Below are positions 33,624-44,861 of a DNA stretch of 64,000 nt, one piece after another. Positions within the stretch are counted from its first letter, which is position 1. Each line of letters begins with the position of its first letter. The stretch is from assembly GCA_025603075.1 (NCBI GenBank), contig MU626323.1, positions 42,135-106,134 of the forward strand, read 5' to 3'. Below the pieces are notes generated by a model. It saw nothing but the letters and a program-made list of their open reading frames with translations. It was not told the DNA's origin and made no database searches. Source of the stretch: Neoconidiobolus thromboides FSU 785 (taxonomy: Eukaryota; Entomophthoromycota; Entomophthoromycetes; Entomophthorales; Neoconidiobolaceae). The position numbers and the translations under genes were made by a program.

Positions 33624-34367
33624 CTATTTCTTACGGCGATTATAAGTAATAGTGGCTGCTTTTACAGCTCTCGTAGATGCTAATTGAACTTTTGATAATG
33701 AATCTAAACATTTTAAATCATTAATGACATCTTCAATATCTTTTACATCTGAGTTTAATAATGACACTTCATTTTTGCATTTATTTAGCTTGTTCTATTA
33801 ATAGAATTAATTTTAATAAAGTTGAAAACAATAACAAATTACTTTAGTTTCTACAATCTTTGGTAGTTTTGTATGAATCCTATCAGTTAATTGATAAAGC
33901 GTAAATGATATTTCATTCAGAAAGGTCTGTAAGTATTCAGACAGTATAGAACAAGCTAAAAGTTTAGTTTAGTTTAGTTTAGTTTAGTTTAGTTTAGTTT
34001 AGTTTGATGGTGAGATAAATAAAATACCTTTTTTAATCCTTTCTCTTAAGTTGGAATCTTTATTTGAAACCAAATCCGATATCAAATGCTGTGCTGCAGT
34101 GGTTGGGGTTGAAGATAAATTAGAAGTATTATTGGAAGAAAAAGATAAACCAGAAACTCGATGATGTTGAATATAACTATTAGAGTCTGGTGATAAAAAC
34201 CCTATTGAAGGTAATGGTGACTCAACTTCGACTGGCGATAGAACTAAGCTAGCGGGAGCTGCAATTCCTGAAGATCCTGTTGGGCTTTTAGAGTCCATTA
34301 AGGAATTTTGAATAGAACTTGATGGTGTTGTTGAACCTTTAGATTCTGTAATCATATTTTTGCTCAT
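33624..34367 (-). CDS. small coiled-coil protein of unknown function
   Basis: Three exons (34028-34367, 33843-33955, 33624-33794) splice in frame to 207 aa. The first 110 residues are Ser/Thr/Pro-rich and look disordered (SKSPTGSSGIAAPASLVLSP). The C-terminal half is a long helix: CSILSEYLQTFLNEISFTLY, QLTDRIHTKLPKIVETKNKL, NKCKNEVSLLNSDVKDIEDV, INDLKCLDSL. It ends in a basic tail, NRRKK. A disordered start and a short helical tail recall small subunits of BLOC-1/BORC-type complexes (BORCS6 has a similar C-x-E-L then DI..L..L pattern), but that is a weak comparison. Intron 1 is mostly a pentanucleotide repeat. Confidence 0.7.
33961..34005. repeat. (AGTTT)9 inside an intron
   Basis: Nine perfect AGTTT units fill 45 of the 72 nt of intron 1 of the coiled-coil gene. 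On the gene strand this is CTAAA-CTAAA..., a run of branch-point-like CTAAAC words ending just before the TTTTAG acceptor. Confidence 0.95.
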
Positions 34368-34656
34368 TATTTCATTACAGTTAAAAGAACGATATTAAGA
34401 TTTCAGATTAAATTTAATTGGTTCGCTGAATTTAAAAAGAGGATAAAGTGTAAAAACTAAAACTAATGTTTTTGATCAAGTTTAATTTAGAAATTGATGA
34501 TTTTTGCATAATTATTTTCAAAATGGCCTGATTTTATTGCAATACAGTATGATCTTATTGAGTAAAGTTAAGTTCCTTCTAAAATATCAATTTATGCAAA
34601 AACATCATATTATTAAAGCACACTTAAGAAAATAATCTCCATTTTCTTAATTTAAA

Positions 34657-35159
34657 ATGCCTCCCAAATTCATTCTAGATAAAAAAGCTAATACAAGCCA
34701 AGCTAAAGCTTCACCAAAAGATAAATCAGACCCACAAAACGTCCCAATAAAGTTTGCTGAAGTAAAAACTAAGAAGGATAAAGCAGAAATAAATGGAACG
34801 CTGACCTTATCAAAAAGTAAACAGAGAGCAAGAGAAAGAGAAAGAGGGAAAAAAGTAGTTCAAATTTATATAATATTCATATTCGCTAATATATTCATAG
34901 TTCCATGTTAATATGTTAAATATATCTCATCTTCAAAAATATCGTAAGTATAACAAATTACCTACAGTAAAGGTTAGGAGCTCAAGAGAAGAGTTGGTCA
35001 AAGCAGCCGGTATTCATTTTAATTCAATGGTTGTAAATGAAGCAAAAATGATTGCAGAGTTTTTATTTCATGTAGCAAAAAGTATGTTTATTTTATATTT
35101 TTTTACTGTTCTAATTGTTTTTAGAAAAATCAAAAATTTACTCTGCACTTACAGATTAA
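34657..35159 (+). CDS. small basic protein of unknown function, three exons
   Basis: Exons 34657-34854, 34901-35081 and 35125-35159 splice in frame to 137 aa. The N-terminal third is Lys-rich and polar (MPPKFILDKKANTSQAKASP, KSKQRARERERGKK). The C-terminal part is helical: SREELVKAAGIHFNSMVVNE, AKMIAEFLFHVAKKK, ending SKIYSALTD. I do not recognise the family. Basic, small and intron-bearing suggests a nuclear or RNA-associated protein, which is only a guess. It is divergent from the coiled-coil gene (289 bp between starts). Confidence 0.6.
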
Positions 35160-35433
35160 TAACATTAAATATCCAAACATCCTAATGCTTTATAATGTAA
35201 CTTCTCCTCAAATAATATTGTATTATTTATCTCTTTTTAAATAATAAATCATTAACGCTTCTGTTATTACTTTAATATAAGATTATATTATATTTGTGTA
35301 CTTTTTTTTTTGATCAAAAATTTGTTATTTCAAAAATTGATTTTTCATAAAAAATAGTTGAATTTAATTTGATTAGACAAGTTTTATGAATAATTTTTAG
35401 CATTAAATCAAGTTTACACTTTTTCATTTTAGA

Positions 35434-35769
35434 ATGTTAAAGTATTTTAAGTTTAGTCATAGAAGTTTATATCAAAATAATTTAAAGAAGAGATTAATAA
35501 ATATACAAGCTAATCCTTTAAAAACTGGAGCAGAAGATCCAACTCATTTAATAACCCAAAAGAAAAAAAAGGTATTAACATTATGGCAAAGGGTTGGCAC
35601 ACCTTTTGCCAACATCATGTTATTAGGAACAGCAATCAATTTATTCTTACAAACTTATTGGTATAATGAATATTTGGAATTCTATATTAAAAACAAAGAT
35701 GAAGAAATTTCAAAGCTAGAGTCTCAATTGACATACCTTGAAGAAAAATCAGTTAATGAAAATAAATAA
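35434..35769 (+). CDS. small mitochondrial inner-membrane-type protein
   Basis: A 111-aa single-exon protein. The N-terminus is basic and free of acids (MLKYFKFSHRSLYQNNLKKR), as in a mitochondrial presequence. A linker with QKKKK is followed by one membrane segment (FANIMLLGTAINLFLQTYWY, about residues 58-77) and a charged coiled-coil tail (EEISKLESQLTYLEEK). This layout (presequence, one TM, short coiled coil facing the other side) resembles assembly factors such as INA17 of the F1Fo-ATP synthase, but no diagnostic motif was seen, so the name is not transferred. It lies between another small unknown gene and the PSD2 gene (convergent). Confidence 0.65.
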   Translation: MLKYFKFSHRSLYQNNLKKRLINIQANPLKTGAEDPTHLITQKKKKVLTLWQRVGTPFANIMLLGTAINLFLQTYWYNEYLEFYIKNKDEEISKLESQLTYLEEKSVNENK

Positions 35770-36197
35770 AAAATGAACTTCAACCATTTCATTTATGATT
35801 CTATTATAAATAAAACTTCATAATGTGTTTAACATTTGATTCTATTGTTTAGTTTTTATTCAAGTTAATACTGTCAACTTATCACTTTCTAATTAATTTA
35901 TATTTATTTTTTAAAACAAAGGTTTTACAAAAAATTACTTGAAATTTTTATCTAATTACTAAAATGTGTTATTAAAGACACTAAAAATTAAAGAACAAAA
36001 GGGATCTTAAATAATTATTTTCATAGCTTTACATTTTCACAATATTTGTTCAGGTAATAATGTTATAATTATATGATCATAATATTTAAATAACAAATTT
36101 ACTGTTTTTAATATATTTAATGATTTATTATGCTTATAATTTTATTAAGAAAATAGGCTATAAATTTTAAAATAAATAATTCAAGTTAAGCCTAAAA
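35770..36197. other. convergent intergenic region
   Basis: About 430 bp of AT-rich DNA; no feature recognised. Confidence 0.5.
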
Positions 36198-38687
36198 TTA
36201 TTGAGGTGCAAATCCTATGGTACTTCCAACACGAAGCTATAAAGTAATTAGTACTAATAAGATTAGAATTTTAAAAAATCTTACCAAAGTTTCTAATCTC
36301 TTTGAAGAGTTTCTAACTAAATCAGCATCAAAATTGATTGTTCCCTTTTGGAATAAAACTAAGATGGTTGATCCACCAAATGCAAAATAACCATGCTCAT
36401 CCATACGCTGGATTGGTTGATTTGGTACTGAAGTTAATACAATGGAGCCTACCATCATAGCACCAACACAAATCATACCAACTTTACCATGATGCTCTGA
36501 TTTTATAAATGAAAAGCAACGTTTGTTTTCACCATAAACATCTAAACTAGATCTAATTGCCATTGGGTTAACTGTAAAGTATTGTCCATCAATATGAGTA
36601 GGCTCAGACAAAATACCATCAACTGGAATATGAAAACGATGATAATCTTGTGGTGCAAGTCTAAAAATACACATAGAACCTTGTTCAAAAGAAGCTAATT
36701 CTTCTGGCGGAAGTTTATTGTCAAAAAGTCGCTCAATTGAGAATTTTTCTCCTTTTATCCATAAATCTAAAGCATTACTAATAGTGGGGAATACCATAAC
36801 TCTTGAATCAGCAGGAGATACAGCCACTTTAGGATCTGGTGAGCCTAAAATGCGGTATCCTGGCTTAAGTTTACGATAGAAAAACTCATTAAAGTTTTTA
36901 AAGGTTTCTAATGGATCAAGGATTTCTTCACGACTCAATTTGTGGAACTCAATAAAAGGCTCGATTTCTTTTACAGAATTAGGATCATTAAACTTTTTAC
37001 CTTGTTTTACTGACATTGAGTATAAAATTCTTTTAATATGCGAGTTTTCCGCTGGTGAAATTGAACCTTTGTATAACAAACGAATTCCAAGTTTAATGTA
37101 TGTTGGCATTTTCTCCTCAATCATTTCACCTGTCTCTCTATCCTGTACTAAAATATTTGCATTATTCTCACCTACCTTATATTCACCATAACCAACATAT
37201 TTTGCAATCTTTGTAAACCATTTACGTTGTGCATGTGCTTCAGTAATAAAGTTACCCATCACTATACGATCTACTTTACTTGGATCTTTTGATGCGCAAA
37301 CAGCAATATGACTCACTACATTTAAGTCATGATTTAAGTTGCCAATTTTTTTACGACAGATAGGACAAGCTTCAAGCTTGAATAATTGTTCTGGGCTACC
37401 TTCACCAGCATGTGTTACTAGATCCTCTAAGCAGTCAGAAAGTTCGGAGAAAGTAAGCTCATCTTTATCGTTGTCTTTACCAAACCTTGTAAAAAATTTA
37501 TTTATGTCTTCTTCGTTTATATTAACATCCAAACTAGCTAACATAGTACTAATTTCGGTTTTATTCATATTTCCATTTTCATCTGCATCATAAGTTTTAG
37601 TGAGTGCTACCCAAAAATCACGTCTAACTTGTTCAAATGGGACAAATTGAGCACGAATTAGAAGTTGCGACATAAATCTTTCTTTTAAGAAAGAAGAAGT
37701 AAGCTCAATAGGCAATGGAAAGGCTCTACCGATAGAAGCAGTAACATCAGTAACTTCAGGGGTTTCAGTAGGTTCGCTACTTAAACTTGAAGCAGCAAGA
37801 ATTGTATTAAATGGAATATTTGCGCTTCCAACAAAATCATTATTTGAAAATTTATCATAATCATAAACGGAGAATTTGATTGAAAAGCTTTGATTTTCTG
37901 GTGTAACCTGGAAAACAAGCCTTTCATTCCAAACTGGATTTAAATTATGTCTAATTGTTGATGTCTTAGAGGTAGTAGAACCAAATGATACAACGACAAA
38001 CGGATCCATATCAAAAGTAGTGCCAGTAGCATTCTTATCAAATGGTAAATCACTTGCGGATATAACGTCAATATAAAGCAATCCTTTACTATTATTTAAA
38101 TTATTTATGTCAGTTTCTGAGGCTGAGTTAGTATTTAAGCTTAAAGAATCATTGGTAATAGTCAAAGATTCTAAAGAGCGAGACATATTTAATGAATTGT
38201 AAAATGATTTAAGTATATATAATTGACTATCATCTACTATGTGAAATCCCATGTTAAAGCGAATTTCTCCAGAAATCGTATCTTCTTCAACTCTTCTTTG
38301 TAAAGTATACCATTGTGCGCTTGCTGGGTTATCATCAAATATTTTTGGATTACCTTCTTCATCAAATAAAGTTAATAAAGGTAATTTTATCTCACCCATA
38401 AAATCTTTGGAAATGGTATCTTTGTCCCAACATGTAATTTTAGCCAAAGCTGGAAAGTTGTTTAAATCCGGTGCTAGCTCAAGTACTTCATACCAGTCGG
38501 GATTTAATGTCTTTTTAATAAATTTTGACTTTACCTTTACTTTATCTATCTTTACAGTTACAAATGGATCGGAGTAACCATTTAAATCTTTAGGAGCCAA
38601 ATTTCGTCCTTGTAACAGATGTATTCTTATAGTAGGCTGACTCATATTATTTATTGAAGTAGAAGATGAACTCTTTTTAAAAAGCAT
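36198..38687 (-). CDS. PSD2: phosphatidylserine decarboxylase, PSD2 type with two C2 domains and EF-hands
   Basis: Exons 36285-38687 and 36198-36236 splice in frame to 813 aa. The second exon gives the tail LRVGSTIGFAPQ, replacing a read-through into the intron. Domains in order: C2 domain 1 (about 18-125; GRNLAPKDLNGYSDPFVTVK), C2 domain 2 (about 200-320; ASDLPFDKNATGTTFDMDPF), an EF-hand pair (about 365-430; DADENGNMNKTE, GKDNDKDELTFSE), a CxxC...H/C pair (CPICRK), then the decarboxylase (about 560-800). The decarboxylase carries HRFHIPVDG, EHHGKVGMICVGA and the pyruvoyl self-cleavage site FGGST with Ser773. It converts phosphatidylserine to phosphatidylethanolamine in Golgi/endosomal membranes in yeast. 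GGST rather than the LGST of mitochondrial Psd1 fits Psd2. C2 and EF-hands imply Ca2+-dependent membrane docking. Confidence 0.95.
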
Positions 38688-39380
38688 TGGGAGGAAAATA
38701 GAAAAGGAATTTTTATCGTGTTTTTATTATATAGCGGAGGAATTTTGAATAACATTACCAATTAAATGATTTTTGCATTTTCGGTGACATAATAAGTAAA
38801 TATTTACCAACTATTTAAGAAATGGTAGCTTTTAAGTGGATTTTATAAAGAAAAAAAATAACATTACGGCATCATTTTAAAAAAATATAATACATTATTT
38901 AAAGTAACACGATATTATAAATATTCCAATTTTAATATTAGATATGATATGATCTATCAAAAAAACCCTTTAATATAAATAACATTAATCTATTCAACTG
39001 TTCTTTAATTAAACTTAAATAAAGAATCATTTTATAATGTTATTATATTTAATTAACATTTAAGGAATTATCAAACTTTATACCAGAATAATGATCATAA
39101 AATATCACTCCAAATACAGTCCAAATAAAAGTTTATCCATTTTGTTAATTTATTGTATAAAATTTATTCTATTTTAATATTAAGGCCTATATTTTCTTTA
39201 TAACTGCTATAATATTTACTTAATATACATGTTTGATTTTTTCAGTTGATGGGAATTCCATATATATTATATAATCAATAGATTGTAAATATGATATAGC
39301 AACTTAACATTGATTTAAATAAATGTTAGGAATTTAGTTATTAAATAGTTTAAGAAATATATTACATTTTTTAAAAAACA

Positions 39381-39476
39381 GGGACGTATTTTTCATTTTA
39401 CTAATAATCTTTCTATTCAAATAGCGCTTAAAAGATAGAAAAAGTGATGAAATTAAAAAAATATTCTAATATGTTA
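39381..39476 (+). mobile_element. degenerate GGGGATG-family MITE
   Basis: AGGGACGTATTTTTCATTTT then TCAAATAGCGCTTAAAAGAT and GAAAAAGTGATGAAATT; the right end has lost CATCCCC. Confidence 0.75.
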
Positions 39477-39794
39477 AAAGGGGATGAACTCTTAAGTGGT
39501 TTATTACTAGAAGTGGAAATAAGTAAAAGTTAAGGTCAGAGAAAGTTAAACTGAGAATGGTAGAGGGGTAGAAGGATTAAATATCAAACAATAGTTCATA
39601 TTCATTTATAGTAGAATAGCCGCATTTATATATATTAACATTTTTGCATAGAAGTTTTATCATTATTTTAATTTATTTTACTGACATTTAAATAGAGCTT
39701 CAATGAATTTGCATAAAAAATAAATACAATTTTTAGATAAAATAATCATTTTTTAAAATTAATCATATTAAATGTATAAAACCAAATTAAATAT

Positions 39795-39889
39795 GGGGGT
39801 GTTTTAGCTTCATTACTTTTTCCATCTTTTAAGCACTATTTGAGCGGAAAAGTTATTAGTAAAATTCTTAAACACAAAAATCCATCCCC
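39795..39889 (-). mobile_element. GGGGATG-family MITE
   Basis: Reverse copy; GGGGGTGTTTTAGCTTCATT to ACACAAAAATCCATCCCC, flanked by ATAT on both sides. Its AGCTTCATTACTTTTTCCAT subfamily form recurs at 60025. Confidence 0.87.
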
Positions 39890-40084
39890 ATATACTTTGA
39901 ATATTTTTGAATTTAAATGATTGTAAAATTAATTAATTATATATGATAAAATTCAGGAATAGAATCATACTTAATGGATCAATGAAGTCAAAAATAGGAT
40001 AGGATTTATAGAAGTTAGTAAAGAATTCCACTATTTTCCAATTAAAGCCTGTCATAAAACTGAGGATTAGTTCTTTGATTGTCC

Positions 40085-40560
40085 TTTTTTTTTGTTGTTG
40101 TGTGCAAATCGAGATACAGAGAACTTAGATTCAGTGTATATGATGCATAAGCAATTGTGATAGAGCTCTGTGGGGGGTAAGAGTCAGAGAATGGAATATT
40201 AGCTCAGTATGTAAGGAATAAATGAAGAGCAAGGTTAAGCTAATCTATGGAGCATAGGGGGTATCATCTCGTAAGGTATATTATCTCATAGAGGCCTGTC
40301 GTCCATTGGAGGTATGAGAGAATCAAATTGAGGGAGCTATGATGGAATGGAAGAGATACCTTCAAATAGATAGTCATAGAGAAGAGGTAAAAGAATATAG
40401 AATGAATCTATGGTTTAGGTTTTCATTAGGAGCAAGGTATAATATGAAACCACTATGGGACTAAGGGAAAAAGTGGATGCGTCTTGAACCTAAAGCATAT
40501 ATCCTATTGCATATTGACTATATTCAGAATTTCAGCCTAGATAAAATTTGAGAGTTTATC
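40085..40560. other. purine-rich, higher-GC island of unknown nature
   Basis: The plus strand is markedly G/A-rich (GAGCTCTGTGGGGGGTAAGA, GGAGCATAGGGGGTATCATC), unlike the surrounding AT-rich DNA. All frames carry stops. No match to the MITE or the 460-bp element. It may be an old pseudogene or transposon remnant. Confidence 0.5.
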
Positions 40561-40614
40561 ATGATGAAGACTGTGATAGAGTTCATATATGTATAGTATT
40601 AATATATATAATGG

Positions 40615-40649
40615 TATAACTATATAACTATATAACTATATAACTATAT
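40615..40649. repeat. tandem repeat of an 8-bp unit
   Basis: About four copies of CTATATAA next to a TA-rich run. Confidence 0.8.
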
Positions 40650-40696
40650 CCAAAGTTATGAAAATCTAAAGTTCAATATTGATAAAACCAAAATGT

Positions 40697-40790
40697 GGGG
40701 ATGTATTTTTTTTAAGAATTTTACAAAAATTATCATATTTAAATAGTGCTTAAAAAATGGAAAAAGTAATAAAATCAAAAAAAACATTCC
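40697..40790 (+). mobile_element. GGGGATG-family MITE
   Basis: Forward copy with a small internal deletion after GGGGATGTATTTTT; right end AAAAAAAACATTCC. Confidence 0.83.
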
Positions 40791-41512
40791 TATATAACAT
40801 GTATTTTTATAATAAAAAATATAGGTAATATTAAGTTAAAATTATATTATAAATTGATAGAGCATTTTATGATTAGTTTAAAGATAGTTAAATATTAAAC
40901 TTATTGATTTAAAGTTATAATAATAAGTAAAATCTTTATTTACTCTTTTATTCCCTTAAAATTATAATAGTATAACGAAATATTTCTTTCAATGTATATC
41001 TATGTAAATAGTAGAACACAGTAATTAAATACTTTGAGAAAGTTGATTTCTAATCTAATATGATAAAAACAGATTAACTGCAAAATAATTACAATAGACT
41101 TTTTATACTTTTAATACTAATAGATGTAAAGTAATAATTCATAATATTTAAAAGCAGTAAATTATCTTTTTAACTATTCACATAATGAATGCGTGTAATC
41201 AAATCATAAGATTAAATTTTTGGTCACTGTTTTATAAACAATAAAACCTATGATTGAATAATATGATTGATTAAAATTTACTAGTGATAAAGTTAACTAA
41301 ATAAGAATATTCTTCTCGATTTTATTAAATGATAATTCATTATAATAAATTATTACAGCTGACTAATAACATGTAAAAGCACATTAATATTAGACGTCTA
41401 TTAAAAAGTCATTAAAGGCTGATGATAGTTCATAATTAAATTCTTTGTATCACTTGTTCTTCAATACTGTCATATTACTTTTTATTATTGATCCTCTCGT
41501 ATGAAAATATAG

Positions 41513-41519
41513 TATAAAA
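41513..41519 (+). promoter_or_regulatory. TATA box of the second M28 peptidase gene
   Basis: TATAAAA lies 54 nt upstream of the ATG at 41567. Confidence 0.55.
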
Positions 41520-41566
41520 CTAAACACTAAGAAGTATTAGAAGTAAAAATATCAAAAACAAATAAA

Positions 41567-42658
41567 ATGAAATTGATTCAACTCGTATTGGCTTCCTTAT
41601 TGAGCTTTACCTTAGCTGAAACTGCTGTCAACAATGAAGGTAAAAGATTAATCCAATTAAGTGAAAATGAACCTGCTGTATTAATGACAGATGATGAGGT
41701 ATTAACCAAACTCATTCAAAAACAAAAGCATTTCTTTGATATCACTGACTTAAAAGATTCCAGAGTTAGTCCATGGACTCCAACTAACAAAGCTTTACCT
41801 ACTACTTTTAAATATCAAACTTTCGTAAAGCCCCTTTACAATAACATTAATATTGATAGGATGAAATCATTTTTAACTTCTTACTCTAACTTCAACAATA
41901 GATACTATAAAGTACAATCTGGTGCTGATGCTTCTAATTGGTTATTAAGTCAGATTAAACAATCAATTACTACTACTGGTTATACTGGTCCAATTACAGT
42001 AGAAAACTTTAGTCACTCTTTTCTTCAAAAATCTATTATTGTACGTATCACTGGTAGTGACGCCACCTTAAAAGATGAAATTGTCGTCATTGGTGCTCAT
42101 CTTGACTCTATCAATCAATCAAACCCAACCAGTGGTAGAGCTCCTGGTGCTGATGATGATGGCTCTGGCACTACTCTTAATGTAGAAACAATAAGAGTAT
42201 TATTAGCTGCCAACTTTCGTCCAAAACGTACAGTAGAATTCCACTTTTACGCTGGTGAAGAAGGAGGTTTATTAGGCTCTCAAGCAATTGCACAATCCTA
42301 CTCAAACCAACAAAAAAATGTGATTGCTATGACTCAATTTGATATGGTCGGTTATCTATCCACTCAAAACTTGATTGGATTCGTAACAGATTATACTAAT
42401 GCTGAATTAACTGAATTATTAAGAAAAGCAGTTACTGAATACTGTTCTTATGGTTATATGAATAAGAAATGTGGTTATGCTTGTTCTGATCATGCTTCTT
42501 GGAATAAATATGGCTACAAATCTGCTTTTCCTTTTGAAGATAAATCCAATCCTAATATTCATACTACTCAAGATACTTTAGCTTATGTTAATTTTAATCA
42601 CATTAAGGAGTTTGTTAAACTAGCTATTGCCTTTTTAGTCGAAGTAGGAGAAATTTAG
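41567..42658 (+). CDS. secreted M28 leucine aminopeptidase-like metallopeptidase
   Basis: A 363-aa single-exon enzyme. Signal peptide MKLIQLVLASLLSFTLA (1-17), propeptide with GKRLIQLSENEPAVLMTDDE, then the two-zinc peptidase. Metal and catalytic residues: H178 (IGAHLDS), D197 (GADDDGSG), E231/E232 (AGEEGG), D259 (QFDM) and H332 (NIHTTQD). Disulfide C302/C306 (CGYACSDH). All residues needed for catalysis are present. It is closely related over its full length, including the propeptide, to the gene at 61609-62703 on the opposite strand, and more distantly to 13836-14882. It is isolated in repeat-rich DNA, with about 2.9 kb gene-free upstream. Extracellular peptide processing is family knowledge. 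Confidence 0.96.
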   Translation: MKLIQLVLASLLSFTLAETAVNNEGKRLIQLSENEPAVLMTDDEVLTKLIQKQKHFFDITDLKDSRVSPWTPTNKALPTTFKYQTFVKPLYNNINIDRMKSFLTSYSNFNNRYYKVQSGADASNWLLSQIKQSITTTGYTGPITVENFSHSFLQKSIIVRITGSDATLKDEIVVIGAHLDSINQSNPTSGRAPGADDDGSGTTLNVETIRVLLAANFRPKRTVEFHFYAGEEGGLLGSQAIAQSYSNQQKNVIAMTQFDMVGYLSTQNLIGFVTDYTNAELTELLRKAVTEYCSYGYMNKKCGYACSDHASWNKYGYKSAFPFEDKSNPNIHTTQDTLAYVNFNHIKEFVKLAIAFLVEVGEI

Positions 42659-43266
42659 AAAAATAAAATTTTATCATTTAGAGATGTTTTTTACTAATTG
42701 TCTATTTTTGTTATCTTTTAAAATTTAAAAATTAATTCAGCTACTGTTTAATTTGAATATGTACTGATTAACTATTCATTTTCTAACAAAAAATTAAACA
42801 TTAAACTATAAATATTACCATAATGATTCAAATAGTTGATTATAAAACTTATTATTAATTGGCACATATTCACTTAAACAACTAGATTAGTTTTCTAAAT
42901 TTAAAAAGTAGCAAAAAAGGCCAATTAGTAAGAAACATTCCCATTTATTATATAAATTTCTTTTCATTAGTTCCATCTTAATATATTTTTAAAGTTGTTA
43001 TTTTAATCTAGTTTTAAATTGATGTGTATTATTTTGAAGTTTTTAAAAAAAATCTGTTCAAAGGCCGTGTAAATTATATTAGTCATAATAAGCATTTAAA
43101 ACTTAATAAGCTATTTTATGATAAAGTTGGTTTTTAAAAAAGATAGTTCTTAAACAAGGTTTGATATTTATAAAAGTAAATACCCAAAATATATTAAAAA
43201 GCAATAAAATAAGGAATCTACGAGAAGATAATTTATTTGACAAAAAGTAAAAAAAAAACAAAAAGT
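42659..43266. other. convergent intergenic region
   Basis: AT-rich; a possible worn MITE end (AAACATTCCCATTTATTATA, about 42934-42953) is the only thing seen. Confidence 0.45.
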
Positions 43267-43539
43267 TTACTCATCCTTTTTCATATTCAAGGAAGTACCA
43301 ATCCTGTGCATCATATCAGGATGTAACCTAACTTTATGTTCTTTAACACTACGTTCTTTAAAATCGAGATGTGAGTTCTCTTGAGGAACTAAACTTTGTA
43401 GAAAAGAAGCTCTTGAATTATATAGAGTATAAGCACCAATAGCAGCTCCACCAGAAAGTACAGCAACTAATGGAAAGATCTCGGGATCAACACGCCAATG
43501 TAATAAAGAAGTAGCACGACGAGCAGATTTAAATATCAT
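43267..43539 (-). CDS. small B12D/NDUFA4-like mitochondrial protein
   Basis: A 90-aa single-exon protein. It has a basic start (MIFKSARRATSLLHWRVDPE), one membrane segment (IFPLVAVLSGGAAIGAYTLY, about residues 21-40) followed by NSRASF, then a polar tail. The order basic start, P-E/L-x-P-L, Gly-rich TM and a Tyr/Arg exit is that of the B12D/NDUFA4 (MLRQ) family of small respiratory-chain-associated proteins. The family is short and poorly conserved, so the call is tentative. It converges with the M28 gene, 608 bp away. Confidence 0.6.
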   Translation of the reverse strand: MIFKSARRATSLLHWRVDPEIFPLVAVLSGGAAIGAYTLYNSRASFLQSLVPQENSHLDFKERSVKEHKVRLHPDMMHRIGTSLNMKKDE

Positions 43540-44764
43540 TTTTGGTTAATAGTATAATGAGTTGTTGTAAATAGTTATTTAGTTTCAATCGTGTTCACAA
43601 AAAATAATTTTTAGTTCTTGGATTGTAAATCAGAGGTTTATATACTTTTCAATTTCTATAATCTCATGGCAGTGCGATTTTATTGAAAAAACTAGGTTTC
43701 AGATCCATCAATGCAATGTCACACATCTTTTAAACGAAGTTTTGATTAGATTATATTTAGTAAGGTTAAATTTAATCATGACATAGTACTAATTTATGTA
43801 TTATTACTTCATTTGTAATATTCTAATATTTAATACTATGCTAATACTGATATTTGATATATTATTAATATACAGTTTTAATGATAGTGAATAACTTTTA
43901 AGAGATTGAAATAAAATTGAAATTTTAAATGCATGATAATACTTATTCATAACTAAATTGAATGCTATCTTATGTTTTAGTTATCAACGTGAGTAAAAAA
44001 AACTTTATCGGCTTAAGATAGGTTATTCGATCAATAGTTAATATTAGTATCTATTGTAATTCTTTTATGACTTTTTTAGTAATAATTTTTATAAAAAATA
44101 TATTTTTACAAATAATTTTTAAAACCTAATCTACATATTATATTAAAATTTTAACATAATTTTTTTTCTTAAATAAATAAATAATTAGATCTCAAAAAAA
44201 TTGCAGTACTATAATTTTTATTGAAAAGATCCAAATTAAAGTTAAAATTAGTTTGATTCCAAAAGAGAATTTTCTAGCTTCAAATCAAGTTAAATATCTC
44301 ATTAAATTTGCATAAACTTATATTTTATTAAATCTTATCGGTTTATATGCTAATATCGAGATTTTACTTTAAAAATAATTTAATGGTATGATAATTTATT
44401 ATAATTACTTCATTGTTAAATAATATAAGGGAACCTCAAACTTTATTTTATTTTTAATATTTTATTTTTTTTAATTTTATAAAAAATACTATTTAATTCC
44501 AAGATCATCATAAAATTAATTATCATTACGATAATTTATTAAATAATTACCAAATTTATTATTTTAAATATTTAACTCATTCAACTTGTCTCTTTTATCA
44601 TTATCATGAAATAAAACATTCATTTTAATTAATTATTATAAACAATAAGTTTTAATAATAATGATTTAATATATCCATGTACAATATATTTATTGCACTC
44701 TTAATTAACTTTGCAAACCTTTCTTTAACTCATAGTACCTCGATCTAGCTTTTGTTTAAGATCT

Positions 44765-44861
44765 GGGGATGTATTTTTGTGTCTAAGAATTTTGCTAATA
44801 ATTTTTCCGTTCAAACAGTGTTTAAAAGATGGAAAAAGTAATGAAGATAAAAAAAACACTC
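44765..44861 (+). mobile_element. GGGGATG-family MITE
   Basis: Forward copy; GGGGATGTATTTTTGTGTCT to AAAAAAAACACTC followed by ATATAT. Confidence 0.86.

Larger units (their letters stand above)
38688..41512. other. gene-free repeat-bearing region
   Basis: About 2.8 kb. It has MITEs at 39381-39476, 39795-39889 and 40697-40790, an unusual purine-rich island at about 40085-40560, and an 8-bp tandem repeat at 40615-40649. No intact gene. Confidence 0.6.

Noticed and set aside
33397-33624. 75-codon minus-strand ORF upstream of the TTI1 gene
   Set aside because: Hydrophobic only because of AT-rich composition, directly abutting another gene's stop, with no family motif and no conserved start context.
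44160-44600. Possible gene in the AT-rich stretch between the B12D-like gene and the MITE nest
   Set aside because: No frame shows protein-like composition or splice-joined coding segments.
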